In this document: positions 7,932-16,449 of the stretch, in pieces
Position numbering within the stretch: position 1 is the stretch's first letter
Layout of the letters: every line of letters starts with the position of its first letter
Assembly: GCA_029012465.1 (NCBI GenBank)
Contig: JAQXMD010000165.1
Span: 1-64,000, forward strand
DNA length: 64,000 nt
From: Oscillospiraceae bacterium
GTDB taxonomy: Bacteria > Bacillota > Clostridia > Oscillospirales > Oscillospiraceae
Reading direction: 5' to 3'
The notes under the pieces: model-generated
The model's input: the letters and a program-made list of their open reading frames with translations, nothing else
Told to the model about the DNA's origin: nothing
Database searches by the model: none
Program-made: the position numbers and the translations under genes

Positions 7932-9517
7932 CACCCTTTGACCTGCTTCGGCTCATCGGGGAGGCCGATGAACAATATGTGATCCCCGCCGGGAAACAGA
8001 AGCATTCCCGGAAAATTGTACCCAGAGTTCTTGCGGCCCTGTTGGCGCTGGTGCTGATCGGCAGCGGAACCGCCGTATTTTTCCGCTCCGGTTTCATGGG
8101 CGCATCCACCACAGATGCAGCTTCCGCTGTGGCTGAGGAAGCCGCAGACCTAGGCGCCCGGGCTGCCGGTACAGAGATGGAAGAGGGCGTTGCGGAGGAT
8201 GCCTGTGAAGAGGAAGCCGTTGTGGCGGAGGCGCCTGCGGAGGCTGCCGCGGAAGCTCCTGAGTGGGAAATGGATGCCGATGAGGCATACGTATTCAGCG
8301 GGGTCAGTCTGCTAGCCGGCGCTGTTTACCCGAATGCGCCTGCATGGGAGGATTCCGAGCAAAGAAGCGCCATCTGGACAGAAAACCAGACATCCCATGA
8401 GATGAAAACTGCCCTGAGTGCCTTTTCCTATGAAACGGCAGCTGAGATTTTAAGGGGCAATACCGCTTCGGACTGCTATTCCCCCATGAGCCTGTATCAG
8501 ACCCTTGCCATTCTGGCTTCCGGCGGGGAAAACGAAACCGCTTCGGAGCTGTTGAACCTTCTCGGTATAGAGGATCGGGAAACCCTGATGGAGCAGGTTG
8601 GAAAGCTCTATCGGGTCAACTATGAAAACAACGAGGCCACCCGGCTGGTAATCTCAAACTCCCTGTGGCTGGATGATGAAGCCGGAGATGGTTCTGCCAT
8701 TGGCTATCACTCGGACTGGGTCATGGAGGCATCCAATGCCTTCTATGCGGATGTGTATGCCGCTGATTTTTCCTCGGAGGAAACACCCGGTGCTCTGGGC
8801 AGCTGGATCGCCGACCACACCGGCGGGATGCTGAATCCCAGTGCCGATGAACTGGGCATTCGCGGGGATACAGATATGGCGGTTCTGAATACCATCTGGT
8901 ACAGCGCCCCCTGGGCGAAGGCCTTTGATGAATCCGCCACGCTTGAGGACGCCTTCACCACAGAACAAGGGGATGAGATCACCGCTTCCTTTATGCACCG
9001 TACCGACGACAGCGGCATGGTGTTTGAGGGGGAGGACTATACTGTCGCTTCGATTGCCCTTGCACAGGGGAAAATTACCTTTGTGCTGCCCCGGGAAGGG
9101 GTCAGTGTAGAGGAACTGATCTCTGCCCAGACCCTTGCGGAGATGTTTGAGGCGGAGCGGAATACCAATGCACAGATTGCCTGGAGCATTCCCAAGTTTG
9201 AAACCACAGTGAACTATGATCTGAAAGCATCTCTCAATTCCCTCGGTGTTTCTGAGGTGTTTACGCAAAATGCGGACTTCTCCCGAATTGCTGACACGCC
9301 CCTGTATCTGTCTGCCATTCGGCAGGGCACACGATTCTCTCTGAATGAAGAGGGGGTTGAAGCTGCCAGCTTTACCCTTGCAGGGCTGGAAGAGGCGGCG
9401 GAGCCGGAGGAACACCCGGTTGTGGAGATGAATCTGAATCGTCCGTTCCTGTATATGGTGACGTCCAATGACGGCTCGCCGCTGTTTATGGGCGTTGTGA
9501 GAAACCCGATGGAATAA
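7928..9517 (+). CDS. Membrane-tethered serpin, candidate anti-sigma or sensor partner
   Basis: 529 residues from a TTG overlapping the sigma factor stop, with GGAGGG upstream. Residues 1-29 are a short cytoplasmic tail, 30-52 a transmembrane helix (IVPRVLAALLALVLIGSGTAVFF), 55 to about 120 an Ala/Glu-rich linker, and about 150-529 a serpin domain. Serpin evidence: NSLWL, the hinge NEEGVEAASFTLA (from residue 473), and the C-terminal signature NRPFLYMVT...LFMGVV. By hinge counting the scissile bond is near an Ala-Ala pair, suggesting an elastase-like target. P14 is Val rather than Thr/Ser, so inhibition is not certain. Outward serpin display and sigma control by the tail are inference. Confidence 0.88.
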   Translation: MTPFDLLRLIGEADEQYVIPAGKQKHSRKIVPRVLAALLALVLIGSGTAVFFRSGFMGASTTDAASAVAEEAADLGARAAGTEMEEGVAEDACEEEAVVAEAPAEAAAEAPEWEMDADEAYVFSGVSLLAGAVYPNAPAWEDSEQRSAIWTENQTSHEMKTALSAFSYETAAEILRGNTASDCYSPMSLYQTLAILASGGENETASELLNLLGIEDRETLMEQVGKLYRVNYENNEATRLVISNSLWLDDEAGDGSAIGYHSDWVMEASNAFYADVYAADFSSEETPGALGSWIADHTGGMLNPSADELGIRGDTDMAVLNTIWYSAPWAKAFDESATLEDAFTTEQGDEITASFMHRTDDSGMVFEGEDYTVASIALAQGKITFVLPREGVSVEELISAQTLAEMFEAERNTNAQIAWSIPKFETTVNYDLKASLNSLGVSEVFTQNADFSRIADTPLYLSAIRQGTRFSLNEEGVEAASFTLAGLEEAAEPEEHPVVEMNLNRPFLYMVTSNDGSPLFMGVVRNPME

Positions 9518-9531
9518 TAGGCCAATACAAA

Positions 9532-9564
9532 GCACCCCGAAGGAATCCAATTCCTTCGGGGTGC
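9532..9564. terminator. Bidirectional terminator between serpin and mutT
   Basis: A perfect 15-bp stem (GCACCCCGAAGGAAT pairing with ATTCCTTCGGGGTGC, 3-base loop), followed by ATTTTAT on the plus strand. It separates the convergent serpin and gltX operons. Confidence 0.85.
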
Positions 9565-9569
9565 AGATT

Positions 9570-9962
9570 TTATGGACGGATGAATTTGCCCCGTTTGGCA
9601 TCAATTATTTCCTGGTCAGCGGGACAGAAGGGAAAGTCCTTCAGGTCTGCTTCCTGTACCCACCGGAGATCGTGGTGCTCCAGTGCTCTTGGCAGTTTAT
9701 TGCGGAGAAAGCAGTGGAACAGGGTCAGATGAATGGAACGCTCCGGATAGGCATGAACCACATCATAGAATACCTCTCCCAAAGTGAGGTCACAGTCCAG
9801 CTCCTCCCGGCATTCCCGGAGGATGGCTTCTTCCTTGGTTTCACCCGGCTCCACCTTGCCCCCGGGGAATTCCCACAGCAGGGGACGGGACTTGTTTTCG
9901 GGACGTTGACAGATGAGAAACCGGTCATCCTGCCAGATCAGAGCGGCCACAACCTCAAGCAT
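9570..9962 (-). CDS. mutT: NUDIX hydrolase, MutT-like (8-oxo-dGTP diphosphatase)
   Basis: 130 residues, starting at the ATG that overlaps the GNAT stop; the frame is open far upstream but that part is a shadow of the GNAT gene. The Nudix box is clear from residue 36: GKVEPGETKEEAILRECREE, matching GX5EX7REUXEE, with Asp where the box usually has Gly. The N-terminal LEVVAALIWQDDRFLICQRP and the length are typical of MutT, which removes oxidised guanine nucleotides from the pool. Substrate cannot be proven from sequence. Third gene of gltX-GNAT-mutT, all overlapping by a few bases. Confidence 0.88.
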   Translation of the reverse strand: MLEVVAALIWQDDRFLICQRPENKSRPLLWEFPGGKVEPGETKEEAILRECREELDCDLTLGEVFYDVVHAYPERSIHLTLFHCFLRNKLPRALEHHDLRWVQEADLKDFPFCPADQEIIDAKRGKFIRP

Positions 9963-10497
9963 GTTCGTCCTCCAGAGTTTTCTCCATACAAACCAGTTTG
10001 ACGTTGGGAATTCCGTTGAAGAAGGTGTCCACAACCCCCGCCTCCTGGAAGCCCAGCTTTTTGTACATGGCCCGGGCGGCAAGATTGATGACGTTGGTAT
10101 CCATGCGCAGGAAGGGACAGCCCTCAGCGCGGGCATACTGCTCATAATAGGCAACAAATTGCTTCCCGTAGCCCTTTCCGGACTGCTCCGGATCAATGGT
10201 CAGGGTGTGGAGCACCATGACCTGATTTTCGGGAGCATCCACAGACCAGGTACAGTTTGCATATTCTCTGACCTGCTCCCGGTTGATGCGGCAGGAGCCA
10301 ACGATTTTGCCGTCTGCCTCCATGACAAACAGGTCGTCGGCGGCAAGGGCTGTTTCCGCAGTGGAAAGCGTGGGATAAACGCCCCGGACCCAACCGGTGG
10401 AAGCTTCTCCCTGATCCTGCTTTCTGAGAATCTTTTCATATATCCCGGCTACGGCGGCCAGATCGGCTTTTCTTGCCTTGCGAATGACGGCCATCAT
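9955..10497 (-). CDS. GNAT family N-acetyltransferase
   Basis: 180 residues. GNAT fold motifs: IRKARKADLAAVAGIYEKI at the N-terminus, MVLHTLTIDPEQSGKGYGKQFV (motif A, acetyl-CoA pyrophosphate loop GKGYGK) near residue 110, and NLAARAMYKKLGFQEAG (motif B) near 150. Transfers an acetyl group from acetyl-CoA to an unknown amine. Two adjacent ATG codons overlap the gltX stop (ATGATG), so translation is coupled to gltX; I use the first. Confidence 0.85.
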   Translation of the reverse strand: MMAVIRKARKADLAAVAGIYEKILRKQDQGEASTGWVRGVYPTLSTAETALAADDLFVMEADGKIVGSCRINREQVREYANCTWSVDAPENQVMVLHTLTIDPEQSGKGYGKQFVAYYEQYARAEGCPFLRMDTNVINLAARAMYKKLGFQEAGVVDTFFNGIPNVKLVCMEKTLEDEHA

Positions 10498-11993
10498 TCG
10501 GCAGAAAGACGGTCAAGACCGATCTTCAGACGGCGGAGGGTCTCATCCCGTCCCAGAATCAGCGCGATCTCAATGGCCCCGCCGGGGGTAACGGACTTTC
10601 CCGCAGCGGCAATCCGCAGGGGCCACATGACCTTGCCGATCTTGATACCCTCTGCCTCGGTGAGAGCATAGAGGGCGTCATGGATGGCGTCATAGGTCCA
10701 CTGAGGCAGCTCTGTGAGCATGGCGTATTCCTTTTCCAGTAGCGCCAGAGAGCTTTCATTTGTAAGCTTATTCTTCTTGTTGGTGTACAGAGAGAGGTCA
10801 TACTCGGGAAGGGCCTCGAAGAAGGAAATCATCTCGGGAATCTCGCTGAGGCAGCTGAGACGGGTTTGCAGCAGGGGCGGAATCAGGGACTTGTCCACAT
10901 TTTCGGCGGAGATTGCCCGGTCAATCCATGGCATTGCTGCCTCAACAAAGGTCTCGGGAGCCATTTCCTTCAGATAGGCGCTGTTGAAATAGCGGAGCTT
11001 TTCCATATCGAAGGCAGAGGGAGACTTGGAGATGCCTGCAATGTCAAAGGCATTGCACAGACCCTCCATGTCAAAGAACTCCTGCTCAGCCAGCTCCCCT
11101 CTGGGGCTCCAGCCCAGCAAGGATACATAGTTTTTGATGGCCTCGGACAGATAGCCCATGCCCAGAAGGTCCTCATAGGAGGGGTCTCCGTGACGCTTGG
11201 ACATTTTCCGGACATTGCCGGTCTCCGGGTCGGTAATCATGACGGAGGCGCAGTGGACGTAGGTGGGAATCTCCCAGCCGAAGGCCTCGTAGAGCAGATT
11301 GTACTTGGGGGCGGAGGACAGATACTCGCTGCCCCGGACAACGTGGGTAATGCCCATGAGATGATCGTCCACCACGTTTGCGAAGTTGTAGGTGGGGAGT
11401 CCGTCGGACTTCAGCAAAACCTGATCGTCCAGTTCGGCGTTATCCACGGAAATGTCTCCGTAAACCGCGTCGTGGAAGGTGGTGGTGCCCTCGGGGATGA
11501 TCTGACGGATCACATAGGGAACACCTGCGTCCAGCTTCTCCTGAATTTCCGCCTCGGTAAGGTGGCGGCAGTGACCGTCATACTTGGCGTTGGGGTCATC
11601 CCTGTGAAGCTCCGCTAGCCGTTCCTCGGTGCAGAAGCAGCGATAGGCTGCGCCCTTTTCCACCAGCAGCTCGGCGTATTTCCGATAGATGTCCCGGCGT
11701 TCGGTCTGGACATAGGGACCGACGGGGCCGCCCACATCGGGGCCCTCGTCATAGTCCAGGCCGCAGCCTGCCATGGTGCGCTTAATGACCGCAACGGCAT
11801 CCTCCACCTTGCGCTTCTGGTCGGTATCCTCAATTCGCAGAATAAAGTCGCCGCCGGCATGACGGGCGATAAAATATGTGTAAAGGGCGGTACGCAGATT
11901 GCCCACATGCATATAGCCTGTGGGGCTGGGGGCAAACCGGGTACGGACACGGCCCTTTGGAATCCTGGCTTCCATATCGTCAAAATAACTCAT
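10494..11993 (-). CDS. gltX: Glutamyl-tRNA synthetase
   Basis: 499 residues, normal for a bacterial GluRS. Class I signatures: RFAPSPTGYMHVGNLRTALY (the HIGH-equivalent is HVGN) near residue 20 and KMSKRHGD (KMSKS loop) near 260. It charges tRNA-Glu, and possibly tRNA-Gln in organisms using the transamidation route. Its minus-strand promoter lies at 12026-12054, and AGGAGG precedes the ATG. First gene of an overlapping operon with a GNAT acetyltransferase and mutT. Confidence 0.96.
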   Translation of the reverse strand: MSYFDDMEARIPKGRVRTRFAPSPTGYMHVGNLRTALYTYFIARHAGGDFILRIEDTDQKRKVEDAVAVIKRTMAGCGLDYDEGPDVGGPVGPYVQTERRDIYRKYAELLVEKGAAYRCFCTEERLAELHRDDPNAKYDGHCRHLTEAEIQEKLDAGVPYVIRQIIPEGTTTFHDAVYGDISVDNAELDDQVLLKSDGLPTYNFANVVDDHLMGITHVVRGSEYLSSAPKYNLLYEAFGWEIPTYVHCASVMITDPETGNVRKMSKRHGDPSYEDLLGMGYLSEAIKNYVSLLGWSPRGELAEQEFFDMEGLCNAFDIAGISKSPSAFDMEKLRYFNSAYLKEMAPETFVEAAMPWIDRAISAENVDKSLIPPLLQTRLSCLSEIPEMISFFEALPEYDLSLYTNKKNKLTNESSLALLEKEYAMLTELPQWTYDAIHDALYALTEAEGIKIGKVMWPLRIAAAGKSVTPGGAIEIALILGRDETLRRLKIGLDRLSAE

Positions 11994-12025
11994 AGGTTGA
12001 ATCCTCCTGAATTTTCTATGACACT

Positions 12026-12054
12026 ATATTAAAATTGTGGGAAACGGATGTCAA
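12026..12054 (-). promoter_or_regulatory. gltX operon promoter
   Basis: Minus strand TTGACA (12049-12054), 17-base spacer, TAATAT (12026-12031). The leader to gltX is about 30 bases. Confidence 0.78.
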
Positions 12055-12123
12055 GAAAAAAACGTCCTTATCGGTGAAAAGAGAAAATAATCTTGGAATA
12101 ATAGAGAAATCAGATTTTATTCA

Positions 12124-12152
12124 TTGAAAAATAGATGCTGTTGTGATAAAAT
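12124..12152 (+). promoter_or_regulatory. trpS promoter
   Basis: TTGAAA (12124-12129), 17-base spacer, TAAAAT (12147-12152). The roughly 50-base leader to trpS has no T-box motif, unlike many trpS genes of Firmicutes. Confidence 0.72.
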
Positions 12153-12207
12153 ACCTTAGCTTGTAGCTTCCTGCAGGCATATCTCTCATTTTGAAGAAGG
12201 TATTCTC

Positions 12208-13206
12208 ATGGACGAAAAGAAAGTACTGCTCTCCGGTATTCAGCCCAGCGGCGATTTGACATTAGGCTCATATCTGGGGGCCATCAAGAATTGGGCGGAG
12301 CTGGCAGATCAGTTTGACTGCTATTACTTTATGGCAGATATGCACACCATTACGGTTCGGCAGAACCCTGCGGATCTTCGCCGCCATACGCTGGAGCAGC
12401 TGGCCCAGTACATTGCCTGCGGCCTTGATCCGGAGAAGAACACCCTGTTTATTCAGAGCCATGTGCATCAGCACGCGGAGCTTGGATGGGTGCTCCAGTG
12501 TTATACAATGTTTGGTGAACTGAGCCGTATGACGCAGTTCAAGGATAAAAGCGCGAAAAATGCCGACAATATCAACGGCGGTCTGTTTGCATACCCTTCG
12601 CTGATGGCTGCGGACATTTTGCTGTATCAGCCTGACTTTGTTCCTGTTGGTCAGGATCAGAAGCAGCATGTGGAGCTTACCAGAGACGTTGCAAACCGCT
12701 TCAACAGCATTTACGGCAATGTGTTCAAGGTTCCTGAGCCCTATATTCCCAAGGTCGGCGCAAGAGTCATGAGCCTTGCTTCGCCCACCAGCAAGATGTC
12801 CAAGTCCGATACGGACCCCAACGGCTGCGTGTACCTCAAGGACGACAACGACACCATCATGCGGAAATTCAGGCGTGCCGTCACGGACTGTGATGCAGAG
12901 GTGCGCTTTGACCGTGAAAACAAGCCCGGCGTCTCCAACTTGATGGAGATTTATTCCGCCTGCACCGGCAAGTCCTTTGAGGAAATTCAGAAGGACTTCG
13001 ACGGCAAGGGCTACGGAGACTTCAAAACCGCCGTTGGCGAGGCTGTGATTTCCGCTATCGGACCCATCCGGGACGAGGCACAGCGGATTCTGAAGGATAA
13101 GGCTTATCTTGAGGGTGTCTATCACGCCGGCGCGGAGAAGGCCGCTTATATTGCAAACAAGACGCTTCGCAAGGTCTATAAGAAGATCGGCTTTGTTCAG
13201 CGCTGA
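12208..13206 (+). CDS. trpS: Tryptophanyl-tRNA synthetase
   Basis: 332 residues, normal for bacterial TrpRS. HIGH-region PSGDLTLGSYLGAIKNW near residue 13, MADMHTIT near 48, the conserved VPVGQDQKQHVELTRD, and KMSKSD (KMSKS) near 200. It attaches tryptophan to its tRNA. The start has GAAGGT nine bases upstream. The glycosyl-phosphate transferase gene begins 14 bases after the stop, so both are probably on one transcript. Confidence 0.96.
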   Translation: MDEKKVLLSGIQPSGDLTLGSYLGAIKNWAELADQFDCYYFMADMHTITVRQNPADLRRHTLEQLAQYIACGLDPEKNTLFIQSHVHQHAELGWVLQCYTMFGELSRMTQFKDKSAKNADNINGGLFAYPSLMAADILLYQPDFVPVGQDQKQHVELTRDVANRFNSIYGNVFKVPEPYIPKVGARVMSLASPTSKMSKSDTDPNGCVYLKDDNDTIMRKFRRAVTDCDAEVRFDRENKPGVSNLMEIYSACTGKSFEEIQKDFDGKGYGDFKTAVGEAVISAIGPIRDEAQRILKDKAYLEGVYHAGAEKAAYIANKTLRKVYKKIGFVQR

Positions 13207-13220
13207 GAAAGGATGATTCC

Positions 13221-14291
13221 ATGGCTACGTTTCAGCAGGTTCTGACTGTGATTATCGCAGTCGTTGCCGCTGCGGCTATCTCTTTGGTACTCACTCCCCT
13301 TGTAAAACGTATGGCAGTCAAGCTCGGCTTCGTGGATGTTCCCAAGGATGAGCGGAGAATGCACCATAAGCCCATTCCCACCATCGGTGGTTTGGCCATT
13401 TTTGGTTCTTTTCTGATTGTTACGCTGGTCATGTCCAATATTTCCCGGCAGCTCATTGGAATGCTTCTGGGCAGTCTGGTCATTGTGACTCTGGGTGTGA
13501 TCGATGATAAGTATGACCTGAATGCCAAGCTGAAATTCGTTGTTCAGATCTTTGCAGCTGCCATTCCTGTTTCTCAGGGCTGCGTGGTGCACTATATCTC
13601 CAATCCATTTGGAAACAATTATTTGACCCTTGGGGTTCTGGGCATCCCGCTGACCATTATCTGGATCGTTGCGCTGATCAACGCGGTGAATTTCATCGAC
13701 GGCCTTGACGGTCTGTCTGTGGGTGTCTGCGCCATCAGCTGCCTGTCCATGGCAGTGATCGCGCTGATTTACGGTCAGAGCGCTGAAGCGCTGATTCTCG
13801 GGGCGCTGCTGGGCGCATGTCTTGGGTTCCTGCCCTACAATTTCAATCCTGCAAAGATCTTTATGGGGGATACGGGCGCAACCTTCCTGGGCTTTATGCT
13901 GGGCTGTATGTCCGTGTCCGGCCTGTTCAAGGTCTATACGGCCATTTCCTTTGTGGTGCCGATTCTGGTGCTGGGGGTGCCCCTGTTTGACATTTGCTTT
14001 GCGTGCATTCGCCGTATGTGGCATCATGTTTCGCCCATGCATTCGGACAGAAGCCATATCCATCATCGTCTGATCGATTCAGGCTTCAATCAGAGACAGA
14101 GCGTATCCATCCTGTATCTTGTCAGCTGCATATTTGGTGTGTTGGCGGTGATGACCTCCAAAACCGGCGGCAGGAAGTCTCTGATGATCCTTTTGGCTGT
14201 GGTGATTATCGGTATTCTGGCCTTGTGGCTGCTGTCGCGGAACCAGAAGAAGGAAGAAGCGGCCAGAGAAGAAGATACTGTAAATAAATAA
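13221..14291 (+). CDS. Undecaprenyl-phosphate GlcNAc-1-phosphate transferase (WecA/TagO type)
   Basis: 356 residues with about ten hydrophobic segments. MraY/WecA family motifs are visible: VDVPKDERRMHHKPIPTIGG near residue 35, VIDDKYDLNAKLKF near 93, NAVNFIDGLDGLSVG near 155 (metal and prenyl-phosphate site), NFNPAKIFMGDTGATFLG near 208, and the cytoplasmic HSDRSHIHHRL loop of WecA-type enzymes. It starts wall teichoic acid or related glycan synthesis by loading a sugar phosphate onto undecaprenyl phosphate, supplying lipid-linked glycans that LCP ligases such as the one at 2669 can use. Confidence 0.9.
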   Translation: MATFQQVLTVIIAVVAAAAISLVLTPLVKRMAVKLGFVDVPKDERRMHHKPIPTIGGLAIFGSFLIVTLVMSNISRQLIGMLLGSLVIVTLGVIDDKYDLNAKLKFVVQIFAAAIPVSQGCVVHYISNPFGNNYLTLGVLGIPLTIIWIVALINAVNFIDGLDGLSVGVCAISCLSMAVIALIYGQSAEALILGALLGACLGFLPYNFNPAKIFMGDTGATFLGFMLGCMSVSGLFKVYTAISFVVPILVLGVPLFDICFACIRRMWHHVSPMHSDRSHIHHRLIDSGFNQRQSVSILYLVSCIFGVLAVMTSKTGGRKSLMILLAVVIIGILALWLLSRNQKKEEAAREEDTVNK

Positions 14292-14300
14292 ACAAGAATT

Positions 14301-14325
14301 CCGGCAGAGGCTGGGCCTCTGCCGG
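14301..14325. terminator. Hairpin between converging genes
   Basis: A perfect 11-bp stem CCGGCAGAGGC/GCCTCTGCCGG with a 3-base loop lies between the WecA-like gene and the converging small gene at 14327. There is no T-run, so termination efficiency is unclear. Confidence 0.55.
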
Positions 14326-14326
14326 A

Positions 14327-14548
14327 TCACAACATACAGTAAAGAAGGACTGCTAAAATCGGGATCGTTCGATCCTGACAGCTTCTCCGGAGCAGCAGAT
14401 ACAGAATCAGCATGATGAGAAGATCGTCATTGTCCAGACTCCTGAGCCGTCCGGCAATCCGGTTCTGCAGGGAATGGGACTGTTTCCGTTCCCTTTGCGG
14501 AAGCGGCCTTACTGCGGTTTCGATGGGAGATAAATAGGGATTGTACAT
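14327..14548 (-). CDS. Small protein with hydrophobic DDLL-type segments
   Basis: 73 residues. A basic N-terminal half is followed by DNDDLLIMLILYLLLRR and TIPILAVLLYCML, two hydrophobic stretches separated by a short polar turn. Short Clostridia proteins with such acidic-then-Leu-rich tails often sit in sporulation or unknown small operons, but I cannot assign this one. It is the last gene of a three-gene minus-strand cluster, six bases after the 108-residue gene. Confidence 0.55.
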   Translation of the reverse strand: MYNPYLSPIETAVRPLPQRERKQSHSLQNRIAGRLRSLDNDDLLIMLILYLLLRRSCQDRTIPILAVLLYCML

Positions 14549-14554
14549 ACAGCG

Positions 14555-14881
14555 TCACCCGATGCTTTCAAGGACGGATTCGGCGGCTTTTGACAGCATC
14601 ACGGCTTTTTTTGCCCGGCTGATTTTCAGGCTGCTCTTTTCTCCCAGAATGGGCCCCAGAGCGTCCAGCAGCCTTGTGACATTGTCCGGCTTTGCGGAAA
14701 AGAAGCCTGTGAGCATTTTCAGCGCCTCCGGAGGGATGCTTTCGGAAACAGCGTCAGGTTCTGCCTGCTGTGCTTCGGGCTGCTCCGGGCCAAGCCCCAG
14801 CTGCTGGGCCACGGCCTGCAGCTGATTCATGGCCTCCGGATCGGACAGAATGCTGCTGAGCTGACTGGTGAGTTCATCCAT
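14555..14881 (-). CDS. Hypothetical helical protein, paralog of its upstream neighbour
   Basis: 108 residues, predicted all-helical and soluble. The N-terminus (LSSILSDPEAMNQLQAVAQQ) resembles the repeat in the neighbouring 78-residue protein (ETVLNSPEGKQLLKIL), and the Lys-rich C-terminus (LKISRAKKAVMLSKAAESVL) looks basic. Pro/Glu-rich linker at 35-50. The start overlaps the previous gene's end by eight bases. Family not recognised. Confidence 0.65.
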   Translation of the reverse strand: MDELTSQLSSILSDPEAMNQLQAVAQQLGLGPEQPEAQQAEPDAVSESIPPEALKMLTGFFSAKPDNVTRLLDALGPILGEKSSLKISRAKKAVMLSKAAESVLESIG

Positions 14882-15110
14882 GATTCAGATTTTTGTTCAG
14901 AGATTGCAGCAGGGAACGTACCTCCGGATTGTCCAGCATGGGAGTCATGGCGTTCACGGCCTCCTGTTCCAGTCCCTTTTTTATGGCGGCTGTGGCCTCT
15001 GCCATTGCGGTTCCGCCATCTGAGCGGAGTATTTTCAGAAGTTGTTTCCCCTCCGGGGAATTCAGCACAGTTTCCATGGTTTTCTGCAGATCCTGGGAAT
15101 TGCTGTTCAT
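14874..15110 (-). CDS. Hypothetical small helical protein
   Basis: 78 residues. Two similar helical motifs, ETVLNSPEGKQLLKILRS and MTPMLDNPEVRSLLQSLNK, show an internal duplication of the form x-x-x-L-x-(S/N)-P-E-x-x-x-L-L. It heads a three-gene minus-strand operon; AAGGAGGGG lies upstream of the ATG. Family not recognised; a small structural or spore-associated role is only a guess. Confidence 0.65.
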   Translation of the reverse strand: MNSNSQDLQKTMETVLNSPEGKQLLKILRSDGGTAMAEATAAIKKGLEQEAVNAMTPMLDNPEVRSLLQSLNKNLNHG

Positions 15111-15159
15111 ATGCTTCCCCTCCTTTCTCTTTACTATTCTATGCGGAGGGGCAGGAAAG

Positions 15160-15624
15160 GTGCACGTCTTGAAGCTGCTTGTTTTTTCAGATTCCCATGG
15201 TCGAATTGACCCAATGAAGGCTGCCGCTGAGGCGGAGCGGCCGGATCTTGTGCTCCATCTGGGGGACTATGTCCGGGATTATGAAGCCCTCCAAAGGCTT
15301 TTTCCGGCTCTTCCCATGGAGCATGTGGCCGGAAACTGCGATTATCCCATTCTTGGGGATAACCGGTTGCTGGAGCTGGAGGGAGTCAGGATTTTTATGA
15401 CCCATGGCCACAGATATCGCGTAAAACAGACGCTCCTGTCTGCAATCTATGCGGCCAGAGAGGAACATGCGGACCTGCTGCTGTTTGGCCATACCCACAG
15501 CCCGGTGATCCTTCAGGAGCCGGGGCTTGTCTGCATGAATCCCGGTGCTGCCCTGAACGGAAGCTACGGCATTGTGACGCTGGAGCAGGGGCAGGCGCAC
15601 TGTCAACTTAAAAACCTCAAGTGA
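15160..15624 (+). CDS. YfcE/MJ0936-type metallophosphoesterase
   Basis: 154 residues from GTG with GGAGGGG nine bases upstream; a TTG three codons later is an alternative. Calcineurin-like metal motifs: VFSDSHG (D-x-H), LHLGDYVRDYE (GD), EHVAGNCDYP (GNCD), MTHGHRY and LLFGHTHSPV (GHTH), all in the expected order. YfcE-type enzymes hydrolyse phosphodiesters with Mn2+; the physiological substrate is unknown. Fifteen bases before coaX, same strand. A second, different member is at 62216. Confidence 0.87.
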   Translation: MHVLKLLVFSDSHGRIDPMKAAAEAERPDLVLHLGDYVRDYEALQRLFPALPMEHVAGNCDYPILGDNRLLELEGVRIFMTHGHRYRVKQTLLSAIYAAREEHADLLLFGHTHSPVILQEPGLVCMNPGAALNGSYGIVTLEQGQAHCQLKNLK

Positions 15625-15639
15625 AAGGAAGCTACGCTT

Positions 15640-16449
15640 ATGCTGCTTACCATTGACATTGGAAATACCAACATGGTGTTCGGTATTTTTCAGGAAGAAA
15701 AGATGGTTGGGTCCTTCCGGCTCTCCACAAAATCCACTGCCACTTCCGATGAGATCGGCATTCTTGCCGTGGCTTATTTTGAACGCTTTGGCTATAAGAC
15801 CGAGGATGTGAAGGCTTGCATCATCGCCTCCGTGGTTCCTCAGGTCATGTACTCCATCACCAGCGCGATCATTAAGTATTTTGGCGTGGAGCCTCTGGTG
15901 GTGGGCACGGATGTGGATGCAGGGCTCCAGTTTGACCCCAGATGCTATGAGACGGGACGCCTTGGTGTTGATCGTGCGGTGAACTGCATCGCTGCCATTA
16001 AGAAGTACGGTGCACCATTTATCATTCTGGATTTCGGTACTGCCACCACATTGGACGCTGTCAATGCGGAAAATATCTATGTTGGCGGCACCATTGGACC
16101 CGGCCTTCGGGTGAGCCTGGACGCGCTGGTTTCCAAGACAGCCATGCTGCCCCGGGTGGAATTGCAGATGCCGGAAACCATTCTGGGCAGAAATACCGTT
16201 GAGCAGATTCAGGCGGGTGTGGTAGGCGGTTATGTGGGCGATATGGAGTATCTGATCCGCCGCGCCATTCGGGAGCTGGGCTGCGAGGATGTGAAGGTTA
16301 TTGCCACCGGCGGTCTCAGCCGTTTGATCGCCCAGGAGACAGACCTCATAGCCATTGTGGACAGCAGCCTGACCATGGACGGCCTCCGGATGATCTATGA
16401 CGAGAATCGGGACGCAAAGCCCATTGAGGTCAAAAACGACGACGAGTAA
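15640..16449 (+). CDS. coaX: Type III pantothenate kinase
   Basis: 269 residues. ASKHA-fold motifs: LTIDIGNTNMVFGIF (phosphate-1, DxGNT) at residue 3, GVDRAVNCIAA near 108, ILDFGTATTLDAV (phosphate-2 with catalytic Asp) near 130, and IGPGLRVSLDALV. It phosphorylates pantothenate, the first step to coenzyme A; the CoaX type is insensitive to CoA feedback. Start has AAGGAAG upstream. Probably co-transcribed with the phosphoesterase gene. Confidence 0.95.
   Translation: MLLTIDIGNTNMVFGIFQEEKMVGSFRLSTKSTATSDEIGILAVAYFERFGYKTEDVKACIIASVVPQVMYSITSAIIKYFGVEPLVVGTDVDAGLQFDPRCYETGRLGVDRAVNCIAAIKKYGAPFIILDFGTATTLDAVNAENIYVGGTIGPGLRVSLDALVSKTAMLPRVELQMPETILGRNTVEQIQAGVVGGYVGDMEYLIRRAIRELGCEDVKVIATGGLSRLIAQETDLIAIVDSSLTMDGLRMIYDENRDAKPIEVKNDDE

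Noticed and set aside
12153..12207. T-box or tryptophan attenuator before trpS
   Set aside because: The leader is too short and lacks the AGGTGG-type T-box motif and a terminator.
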